From positions 1 to 5,687 of the forward strand of contig MNZY01000248.1 of NCBI GenBank assembly GCA_001873845.1: a stretch of 5,687 nt of DNA, written 5' to 3'. The first letter of the stretch is position 1. Each line of letters starts with the position of its first letter. The translations under genes and the position numbers were made by a program. Shown in pieces: positions 1-5,681 of the stretch. The notes beneath the pieces were generated by a model. That model did not search any database and was not told where the DNA came from. It saw only the letters and a list, made by a program, of their open reading frames with translations. The stretch is from Candidatus Altarchaeum sp. CG2_30_32_3053. Lineage in GTDB: Archaea > Altiarchaeota > Altiarchaeia > Altiarchaeales > Altiarchaeaceae.

Positions 1-1
1 A

Positions 2-2560
2 GGAATTATTAAATATAATGTATGCAATAATGGAACAGTTGATACTACTTATACGCTTTCGGCAACAGGAACATGCCCAGGATTTACAATTGGACTACCT
101 CAGCCATTAACATTATCTTTAACTCCTGGACAATGTAATGAAGTTAATGTATCAGTAACAACCCCATCAACAGGTGGAACATGTGTAGTTACTTTAAATG
201 CAAGCAATGTAACTTATGGAATATCAGCAACTGCAACAGGACAAATAAATGCAACACCATGCAATGCAAGCATTTCAATTACCAAATCTGCACATCCTAG
301 AATACTACCGGAGTTTGGTGGGAGGGTAACATACCTCTACAAAGTAAAAAATACTGGAAATGTTACTTTAACAAATATTACAGTAGTGGACGATAAATGT
401 GATAATGTTATATGTCCAAAAACATCATTAGATCCAGGAAGGGAGATGAAATGTACATGTGGAACTTGGTTAAATCAAACAACAACAAATATTGCAAATG
501 TAACAGGAACATCACAATGTGGACCAATCGTAAAGGCAAATGCAACCGCTACCGTAATAGTTCTTCCTTCTTGGGAGGGTGGTGATCCAGTTGAAGTGAT
601 AAAAACAGCAAATACTTCAACAGCATCTTTTAATGATACAGTTTTGTATACAATTAATGTTGCCAATAATTTCAATGAAACAATAAACATATCCCTTAAA
701 GATACTGCTCCCAGTGATCAGTGTTTTATAGGTACTTTAACTGTATTTTGTACTTTGCCAGGATATGGGCGGGATAATATGTCTGTAGACTCAACTGCAA
801 TCAATTTCAACAAGACGACTCTTTGGCAATTCACAGATGACCCATCAGAATGTCCAATCGATTGGTGGGTCAATATGCCTGATGTGCCTCCAAATATGAC
901 TTGTAGCATGAACGTGACTGCAAGAATTATAAATAGAACCTATTTGAAACTGATTAATAACGTTACTGTGGTAGCAAATAATAAAACACATGCTGCTGCT
1001 ACAAACGATAGTGCGACAATAACTATAACGAGACAAAATAATGAGTCATGTACAGGAAACAATCAATGTACAAGCGGAAACTGTTTTAAAAGTATTTGTA
1101 GACCAGCAGGTTACAATTGTGATAATGATGCAGACTGCACCGGAAGTCAACGCTGTAATAATGTAACACATACATGCTATACTCCTGGCATTGTTCCGCC
1201 AGTAGGAGGAGTTTGTACAACATGTATTCATCAGCCATATGGAGGAATTCCACTTGGGCAAGTAACAACAACACAACAAATTTCAACAACAATTCCTGAT
1301 ACAACAACGCCCGGAAGTCACTGCTTTAAGATGGAATGTACTACAAACACACATCAGGACGGAAAATTAACAACAAGCAGTACAAAGAATGTGCCAGTCG
1401 CAGCAGATATATTATTGACACTTCCAGATGGCAAGGATGTAATTATTCATACAAACGCAAACGGTGAAATTTGCTATAATTTTGGATGCGGAATTTATAA
1501 AGTAATTGTTCCAAAGAATGTTTGTGGTGAAGAATACAGCAGGACAATAACAACAACTTACGGGAAACTTCACATAACCCCATCTGATTTGATCAAGGCA
1601 AAGATTAATGAGACATTGACATACATTATAAAAGATGACAGCGGAAATGTAGTTAAAGGTGCAAAGGTTAGTATTGGATTGCCTGATGGAAATGTGGCAA
1701 AAACATCTGATTATGCAGGAAAGATAACATTTAATGCAGGAGAAAAAGAAGGGAGTTATACTCTAAAAGTATCAAAGGACTGCTATGAAAATGACACTTT
1801 AACAGGAACGATTATAATGCCAAAACTTGTTATAAAATGTGATTCAGAAGTTAATATAAATAAAACACTGTGTTGTTATGTGAAAGATCAGGACGGAAAT
1901 AATGTTGAAGGTGCAAATGTAAAATTAACAATGCCTGGCAGAGAAATATTATTAATTTCAGATGCAAGCGGAAAGGTCTGCACAAATGAAACACAAATTG
2001 CAGGTGATGTTACAGCAATAGCAAGCAAAGAAGGATACGAAGACTCAAATATTGCAACAGGCAAAATTATAAAAGAAAAAATTCCTTGCGATACAGCAAT
2101 ATGTCCATGCGGATGTATTGAAGGAACAACACAATGCAAGCCATGCCCTGAATGTAATATATTTGGATTGCCATGCTGGATATTGTTGTTGCTTTTAATA
2201 TTGATAGCACCTTTGCTTTTCCTCTTATTAAGAAAGAAAAAGATATATGCAGACGAAGAATCAATAAATAAAGCAATTAAAGAAGAACAACTTGAAAACA
2301 TGGCAAAGCAGTATGACAAAATTTATGTCTCAAGAAAGAGTTATGACAAAATATGGGGAATGGACATAGAAGATAAAATAAAGAATAAATTTGAATATGT
2401 GGATTTAGACGAAAAAGGCGAAAAATACCAGCAGGAATGTGGTGACGAGCATGTTGCAAGAGCAAAACAACAGAATCTTGGCCTGTTAACCGCTAACGAT
2501 GAAACAGCAAAGAAGGCAAAGGAAAACAAGATAAAGATAAAAAGATATGAAGAAATATAA
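2..2560 (+). CDS. Large DUF11-type surface glycoprotein with one C-terminal membrane anchor and a PIN-like cytoplasmic tail (5' partial)
   Basis: The frame is open from base 2, so the GTG at 386 is internal (a Val codon) and the true start lies left of the window; 852 residues are visible. Order in visible numbering: Ig-like segment 1-90; DUF11-like repeat 91-188, with the typical 'V.Y.Y.VKNTGN' core; second DUF11-like repeat about 196-343; cysteine-rich module 350-392; Thr-rich linker about 420-440; three beta-sandwich, carboxypeptidase-regulatory-like repeats about 464-520, 523-608 and 609-688, the last two with 'D.DG/SGN.V.GA.V' cores; membrane-proximal Cys cluster 696-725; one hydrophobic helix about 723-743; RKKK stop-transfer; tail 748-852. 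About 29 N-x-S/T sequons lie before the helix and none after it. The expected role is an exported envelope or adhesion-type protein, C-terminus inside. DUF11 and Ig-like calls are family recognition from memory. The exact ligand or function is unknown. Stop is TAA, followed by a terminator. Confidence 0.88.
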   Translation, partial: GIIKYNVCNNGTVDTTYTLSATGTCPGFTIGLPQPLTLSLTPGQCNEVNVSVTTPSTGGTCVVTLNASNVTYGISATATGQINATPCNASISITKSAHPRILPEFGGRVTYLYKVKNTGNVTLTNITVVDDKCDNVICPKTSLDPGREMKCTCGTWLNQTTTNIANVTGTSQCGPIVKANATATVIVLPSWEGGDPVEVIKTANTSTASFNDTVLYTINVANNFNETINISLKDTAPSDQCFIGTLTVFCTLPGYGRDNMSVDSTAINFNKTTLWQFTDDPSECPIDWWVNMPDVPPNMTCSMNVTARIINRTYLKLINNVTVVANNKTHAAATNDSATITITRQNNESCTGNNQCTSGNCFKSICRPAGYNCDNDADCTGSQRCNNVTHTCYTPGIVPPVGGVCTTCIHQPYGGIPLGQVTTTQQISTTIPDTTTPGSHCFKMECTTNTHQDGKLTTSSTKNVPVAADILLTLPDGKDVIIHTNANGEICYNFGCGIYKVIVPKNVCGEEYSRTITTTYGKLHITPSDLIKAKINETLTYIIKDDSGNVVKGAKVSIGLPDGNVAKTSDYAGKITFNAGEKEGSYTLKVSKDCYENDTLTGTIIMPKLVIKCDSEVNINKTLCCYVKDQDGNNVEGANVKLTMPGREILLISDASGKVCTNETQIAGDVTAIASKEGYEDSNIATGKIIKEKIPCDTAICPCGCIEGTTQCKPCPECNIFGLPCWILLLLLILIAPLLFLLLRKKKIYADEESINKAIKEEQLENMAKQYDKIYVSRKSYDKIWGMDIEDKIKNKFEYVDLDEKGEKYQQECGDEHVARAKQQNLGLLTANDETAKKAKENKIKIKRYEEI
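2168..2230 (+). other. C-terminal transmembrane anchor of the surface protein
   Basis: About 21 mostly Leu/Ile residues (visible 723-743) are followed directly by RKKK. By the positive-inside rule this puts the large sequon-rich part outside and the charged tail inside. It is the only clear membrane helix in the visible part of the protein. Confidence 0.85.
2243..2557 (+). other. Cytoplasmic tail of the surface protein, resembling the C-terminal half of a PIN domain
   Basis: Visible residues 748-852 follow the RKKK stop-transfer and are highly charged. The last ~80 residues read as strand (KIYVS), helix, strand (FEYVDLD), helix (GDEHVARAKQQN), strand (GLLTAND), helix (ETAKKAKEN), strand (KIKIKRY). 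The 'GDE..A.AK....LLT.ND...A....I.I' spacing is what PIN nucleases show around their third and fourth acidic residues (here D815 and D833). The N-terminal PIN strand with the first catalytic Asp is not visible, so the tail may be a non-catalytic, truncated or unusually arranged PIN-like fold. The family assignment is by eye. Confidence 0.55.
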
Positions 2561-2562
2561 GA

Positions 2563-2608
2563 AAAGAAAGGATTAAATTTTTATTTCCTTTCTTTATTTT
2601 TCTTTTTT
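2563..2608 (+). terminator. Hairpin plus T-tract terminator after the surface protein gene
   Basis: A perfect 10-bp inverted repeat, aaagaaagga (2563-2572) with tcctttcttt (2586-2595), encloses a 13-base loop. It is followed by a T-rich run (attttt c tttttt, to 2608). It begins 3 bases after the TAA. T-tracts alone can terminate archaeal transcription, so the T-run may matter more than the stem. Confidence 0.7.
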
Positions 2609-2635
2609 AAGTTTTAGAGGTTTTTTAAATTTTTA

Positions 2636-2644
2636 GGGGGCGAT
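2636..2644 (+). promoter_or_regulatory. Possible Shine-Dalgarno of the decayed PLD-like gene
   Basis: GGGGGCGAT matches 7 of 9 bases of the extended archaeal anti-SD complement GGAGGTGAT and ends directly before the ATG at 2645. It supports that ATG as the original start of the now broken gene. Confidence 0.45.
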
Positions 2645-3024
2645 ATGGAAACAATAGAAGTTGAAGAAGATTTATTTTGGCCAAGAAAGATATATAAATT
2701 TAAAGGTATAAATAATAGTATATAGTTCAGTGAATTCTTTAGAGAAGCAAAAAGGGAAATCAAAATTGTTGCTGGAGAGTTATATGCTCCTCACTATTTA
2801 AATCCATTGGAGACAAACAGCATTGAAACAGCAATAAAAAAGGTGTTCAAATAGAAATTATTTTTGGACCTTCTTTGTACATAGAAAATAAGCGTCTTTT
2901 AAAAATGGCGTTTGAAGGAAAAATAAACTTATATAAACTTCCAACAAGGGTTGATCAGCATTTTAAGATAATAGATACAAAGCATGTTTTCATTGCGACA
3001 AAACATGATATAATAGTAAAATAA
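2645..3024 (+). pseudogene. Phospholipase-D-like (HKD family) protein, interrupted
   Basis: From ATG 2645, 26 codons run to an in-frame TAG at 2723. The same frame continues with 'F.EFFREAK.EIKIVAGELY', then hits TAG at 2852. Moving to the -1 frame at the A run 2836-2841 gives 'GVQIEIIFGP', then 'KINLYKL' and 'QHFKIIDTKHVFI', and stops at TAA 3022. This order (a helix before 'IKIV.GE', then 'GV.IEIIFGP', then an H-x-K motif followed by D) is typical of single-HKD PLD-like proteins in archaea, which include phosphatidyltransferases, nucleases and proteins of unknown role. At least three lesions break the gene, so a working product is unlikely. The start is supported by the SD-like GGGGGCGAT. 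The C-terminal part may continue in the fragments after 3030. The family call is from motif recognition; the substrate is unknown. Confidence 0.68.
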
Positions 3025-3029
3025 GATAA

Positions 3030-3399
3030 AGAAACGACAAATTTATGTATTGGAAGGGGGACAAAGAAAGTTTTGATGGAACAGAATACGAAAAGGTTTT
3101 TAACTTCTTACTTAAATACGCTTCGTTTGTAGAACATAAGGATATTATAAATACATTCAGAAAAAGAAAGGTGGAATATAAAGAAGGAAAAGTAATAAAT
3201 GCTTATGGTTTCATTAAGATGAAGGAAAAAAATGAGATAGAATAAGCTACAGATGAATAAATAACTAAACTAGAAACATACTTAAAAAGCAACTAAATGA
3301 AAAAAAGGCTCATATTTTTAATAGAGAGGTATACTTAAAATTATGCGAAACATTAAAATTGCTGATTTTTTAGGTATTGTAAAAAGTACAAAAAATTAA
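3030..3399 (+). pseudogene. Fragmented coding sequence, unknown protein or PLD-like C-terminus
   Basis: A clean frame runs from 3030 (ATG at 3045) to TAA 3243; from that ATG it encodes 66 residues, including 'KVFNFLLKYASFVEHKD'. After two in-frame TAA codons (3243, 3258) the same frame gives 'ITKLETYLK'. A one-base shift at the A run near 3285 gives 'KKQLNEKKAHIFNREVYL' and 'KLCETLK'. A second shift near 3356 gives 'IADFLGIVKSTKN' and TAA at 3397. The joined reading has protein-like composition throughout, so I treat it as one decayed gene. It could be the C-terminal part of the PLD-like protein, since it begins 6 bases after that stop, or a separate second gene. I do not recognise a family. 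The 66-residue ORF alone could also be a real small gene, but it has no ribosome binding site that I can defend. Confidence 0.45.
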
Positions 3400-3481
3400 T
3401 GATAGCATTGATAACTTGTGACACTATTTCAATAACAATTATGAGATTGTAATCTTATATTAAAAAAGAACATTTTCATCT

Positions 3482-3529
3482 CAAATATAATTTATAACAA
3501 CAAATATAATTTATAACAAATATAATTAA
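3482..3529. repeat. Short AT-rich tandem repeat, three copies
   Basis: caaatataatttataacaa (3482-3500) is followed by caaatataatttataa (3501-3516) and a shortened caaatataattaa (3517-3529). Unit lengths are 19, 16 and 13. The copies contain TTTATAA, which resembles an archaeal TATA box, but there is no intact gene downstream on the plus strand that would use it. Confidence 0.6.
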
Positions 3530-3540
3530 TCACTCCTTAA

Positions 3541-3567
3541 GAAATAAGAGCTAAAAGGGATTGAAAG
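3541..3567. repeat. Solitary CRISPR-repeat-like sequence (weak)
   Basis: The segment carries AATAAGA, then CTAAAA, and ends in GATTGAAAG. This order and ending recall archaeal CRISPR repeats of the '...AATAAGACTAAAA...ATTGAAAG' type, as I remember them. I find no second copy 60-80 bases away on either side and no cas gene, so it is at best a relic and could be chance. Confidence 0.2.
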
Positions 3568-3682
3568 CAATTATGCAAAAATCCAACAGAGTTTTGACGC
3601 TATGTTATAAGGATGAATGACCTTACTTCTTAATCACTACTATTTTTCCTTTAAAATTTCGCAACCCGTATTTTTTTATTTT

Positions 3683-5095
3683 TCAATCTTTCTTTTTTTC
3701 CCTTCCGAAATCATCCTCAAATCTTTCAATATCATCCTCTTTGAGATATTCCCCTATCTGCACCTCCATTATCTCTAAAAGCACCTTTCCTGGATTTTCT
3801 AGCCGGTGAGTGAATCCTGAAGGAATAAATGTACTCTCTCCGTTTCTCAAAAACATTTCTTTGCCATCAACAACAATTTTAGCCATTCCTTTTACAACTA
3901 TCCAGTGCTCGCTTCTGTGATAATGCATCTGCAAACTCAGCCGTTTTTTCGGCAGAACAACAATATGCTTTATCTTATACCTTTCTCCATCCTCTAACAC
4001 AGTATACTGCCCCCAGGGCCTGTAAGATGTTTTATCTGTAATTGCCCTCTCATCCCCCTTATCTTTCAGAATTTTAAAAATTTCCTTAACCTTTTGTGTT
4101 TCTCCTCTTCTGGCAATCAGCAGAGCATCCCATGAGTCAATAACTGCTAAATTTTCAACTCCAACCAGTGCAGTCAGCCGCTTTGTTATGACTAAATTTT
4201 TTGAGGCATTAATAGAAATATATTCTCCAAACCCTGCGTTTTCATTTTCATCTTTATCGTAAATTTCATATATTGCATCAAAACTCCCCAAATCATTCCA
4301 CGGGGTATTTAAAGGAACAACAAATACATTTTTTGACTTTTCAATAATTCCGTAATCAACAGAAATTTCAGGGATTTTTTTGTAAATTTCAGCCAGATCA
4401 TCGCTGCTTTCAAACGCATTATAAATTTTAGGGGTCATGTCTCTGACTGTTTCAGTAAAAATTTTTGTATTAAATATGAACATTCCGCTGTTCCATAAAT
4501 ATCCTTCCCTAACATACTTCTTCGCGGTTTCCAAATCCGGTTTTTCCTTAAAGTCATTAACTTTGAATAGCTTATGACTTCCTTCGTTTCCTTCTTTTGT
4601 TGATTTTCCCGCCTTTCCGATTCCTATGTAACCATATCCGATATGAGAAGTAGTTGGCGTTATTCCGAAGGTTACTAATCCTTGATTTGCTAAATTTTCC
4701 CCTGTTTTAAATGCCTCCACATATGGATTGTTTGCATCTATAACATGGTCGGATGGAAGGACTTGGACATTGCAGTCTCCGTAAATTTTTTTAATTGCCT
4801 TTATTCCAAGATAAATTGCAGGAAGTGTGTTCTTTCCCGATGGCTCTAGAAGAATATTTTTTTCAGGAATGTTTGTGCTGATTTCTTTCAGTTCGTTCAA
4901 AACCATGAATTTATAGTTGTTGTTTGTTACAATAAAAATTTCATCTTCGTCCGAAAATAACTTTGCCCTCTCAACGCTTTTTTGGAATAACGACTTATTG
5001 TCAAAAATTTTTATGAACTGTTTTGGAAGCTGCTCTCTACTTAATGGCCATAAGCGAGTTCCTTTTCCGCCGCACAGGATTATAGTTTTCATCAT
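3683..5095 (-). CDS. manC: Bifunctional mannose-1-phosphate guanylyltransferase / mannose-6-phosphate isomerase
   Basis: This cytoplasmic enzyme would make GDP-mannose from mannose-1-phosphate and GTP; its C-terminal domain would interconvert fructose-6-P and mannose-6-P (type II PMI, the AlgA/ManC/XanB family). At 470 residues it has the usual full length. N-terminal nucleotidyltransferase motifs: GGKGTRLWPLSR (9-20), LPKQF (23-27), EPSGKNTLPAI (84-94), LPSDH (113-117), GYGYI (153-157), FKEKPD (182-187), WNSGMFIF (201-208), SVDYGIIEKS (245-254) and WNDLGSFDA (266-274). C-terminal cupin motifs: RPWGQY (359-364), LSLQMHYHRSEHWIVVKG (386-403) with candidate metal ligands H391, H393 and E396, FIPSGFTHRLENPG (423-436) with H430, and EVQIGEYLKEDDIERFED (444-461). 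All main catalytic motifs look intact. The start is ATG ATG; the first Met is chosen, but Met2 is equally possible. No Shine-Dalgarno is visible. The phosphomannomutase that would join the two reactions is not in the window. Stop is TGA. Confidence 0.95.
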   Translation of the reverse strand: MMKTIILCGGKGTRLWPLSREQLPKQFIKIFDNKSLFQKSVERAKLFSDEDEIFIVTNNNYKFMVLNELKEISTNIPEKNILLEPSGKNTLPAIYLGIKAIKKIYGDCNVQVLPSDHVIDANNPYVEAFKTGENLANQGLVTFGITPTTSHIGYGYIGIGKAGKSTKEGNEGSHKLFKVNDFKEKPDLETAKKYVREGYLWNSGMFIFNTKIFTETVRDMTPKIYNAFESSDDLAEIYKKIPEISVDYGIIEKSKNVFVVPLNTPWNDLGSFDAIYEIYDKDENENAGFGEYISINASKNLVITKRLTALVGVENLAVIDSWDALLIARRGETQKVKEIFKILKDKGDERAITDKTSYRPWGQYTVLEDGERYKIKHIVVLPKKRLSLQMHYHRSEHWIVVKGMAKIVVDGKEMFLRNGESTFIPSGFTHRLENPGKVLLEIMEVQIGEYLKEDDIERFEDDFGREKKKD

Positions 5096-5380
5096 AAATT
5101 TATTATATTTTAAATTTTATATTTTAAATTTTTTAACTAATTGATTATACTTAATGTTTAATTCATATTTTTAAAGAAATCTATCAGATTTAAGCCTTGA
5201 ATATTAAAATAATTGGTGCTCATCCCTTTAAATTAACCTCACTTTGTTCGGATATTTTAAATCTTTGCGATTTTGAAATGGAATAATTAATTTGTGAGAT
5301 GTTTTTTAAAAATCTCCTTAAAAATTATATTTTCAAATAAATAAATTTTTTGAAATATCATTTAAAAATCCAAAAGATTT
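5096..5380. other. Upstream region of manC, no gene seen
   Basis: This AT-rich stretch holds the manC promoter region and several stem-loops. No gene of convincing length is present on either strand. A 21-residue minus-strand ORF (5158-5223) exists but is not supported. Confidence 0.6.
5105..5132 (-). promoter_or_regulatory. Tandem 14-bp duplication at the likely manC promoter
   Basis: The plus-strand unit atattttaaatttt occurs twice in perfect tandem (5105-5118, 5119-5132), 9 bases upstream of the manC start. On the minus strand each copy carries AAAATAT, an archaeal TATA-like core. The copy spacing puts one TATA-like element about 25 bases before the ATG, as expected for a leaderless transcript. 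The duplication is seen; the promoter role is inferred, and such an AT-rich region makes TATA calls weak. Confidence 0.4.
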
Positions 5381-5409
5381 TTAAAGATTGAAAATCTCAA
5401 AGATTTTCA
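5296..5409. repeat. Four consecutive AT-rich stem-loops
   Basis: The hairpins sit back to back. (1) gagat 5296-5300 with atctc 5312-5316. (2) tttcaaa 5331-5337 with tttgaaa 5349-5355, extendable by three pairs past a bulge. (3) tttaaaaatc 5361-5370 with gatttttaaa 5376-5385, a perfect 10-bp stem and 5-base loop. (4) tgaaaatct 5389-5397 with agattttca 5401-5409, a 9-bp stem and 3-base loop. Variants of AAAATC/GATTTT recur throughout. Some may be terminators or structured RNA, but the local AT richness raises the chance level. Confidence 0.5.
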
Positions 5410-5608
5410 GTAAAATTGCATAAAGCATTATTAGTGCTATTACAAAATATGTTTCAGGATTTATAGGGGAAAATATTAGAACTATTAGTAAAAAAACAAA
5501 TATATAATTATCCCAATTTTAGTGGGCCAGCACCGAAAATTTAACATAAACACACTTTTCAACATTTTCCTCTTTATCTTTCAGACTGAAAAATTTATCT
5601 AAAATGCC
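5381..5608 (-). pseudogene. Remnant of a small membrane-protein reading frame
   Basis: One minus-strand frame reads from 5608 with 'ILDKFFSLKDKEENVEKCVY', is cut by TAA at 5521-5519, then continues as a very hydrophobic 46-residue stretch ('IFVFLLIVLIFSPINPE', 'YFVIALIMLYAILLKIFEIF') ending at TAA 5383-5381. The hydrophobic part looks like two membrane helices joined by a short SPINPET turn, but it has no start of its own upstream of an internal Met. An ATG at 5547 in another frame (MLNFRCWPTKIGIIIYLFF) would join it if one T were added to the T7 run at 5490-5496, giving a protein of about 55 residues. Either the gene is decayed or the run contains a sequencing error. No family is recognised. 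Confidence 0.33.
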
Positions 5609-5650
5609 TCACTTAGGATATTATAAAAACCGAAAAAAATTAAGAAACAG

Positions 5651-5681
5651 AAAAAAAAAAACAAATAAGAAATTTCTTATT
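5651..5681 (-). terminator. Palindrome plus T-tract, probable terminator of a minus-strand gene beyond the right edge
   Basis: The perfect 18-bp palindrome aataagaaatttcttatt (5664-5681) is followed on the minus strand by TG and a run of 11 T (5661-5651). Just before it on the minus strand are adjacent TAA TAA codons (about 5682-5677), compatible with the end of a gene entering from the right. The gene itself is not visible. As a no-loop palindrome it could instead be a protein-binding site. Confidence 0.45.

Larger units (their letters stand above)
3400..3682. other. Non-coding stretch between convergent units
   Basis: I see no gene here on either strand. It holds a short AT-rich tandem repeat (3482-3529), a single CRISPR-repeat-like sequence (3541-3567), a weak 5-bp stem (taagg 3608-3612, cctta 3621-3625) and plus-strand T-runs near 3670-3682. 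Those T-runs could end transcripts arriving from the left. No strong T-tract terminator follows manC on the minus strand. Confidence 0.6.

Noticed and set aside
386..388. GTG as the start codon of the surface protein
   Set aside because: The frame is open upstream to base 2 and encodes the first strands of the DUF11-like repeat (from residue 91), so this GTG is an internal Val.
1888..2319. Minus-strand ORF of 143 codons inside the surface protein gene
   Set aside because: It lies antisense to a clearly coding frame, has no recognisable domain or ribosome binding site, and is a shadow.
2723..2725. TAG read as pyrrolysine in the PLD-like gene
   Set aside because: A further -1 shift and a TAA are needed to keep the protein open, and no pyl genes are visible, so pseudogenisation is simpler.
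3400..3682. A CRISPR array
   Set aside because: Only one repeat-like sequence is present; no second copy lies at repeat-spacer distance and there are no cas genes. The 16-19 bp tandem units are too short and have no spacers.
4917..5144. Plus-strand ORF of 75 codons over the manC start
   Set aside because: It is antisense to the signature nucleotidyltransferase motifs of manC; its composition is that of a shadow frame.
5158..5223. 21-residue minus-strand ORF starting MSTNYFNIQG after AAAGGG
   Set aside because: It is too short to test and the upstream AAAGGG is a weak, poorly spaced signal. It has no conserved motif I can recognise.
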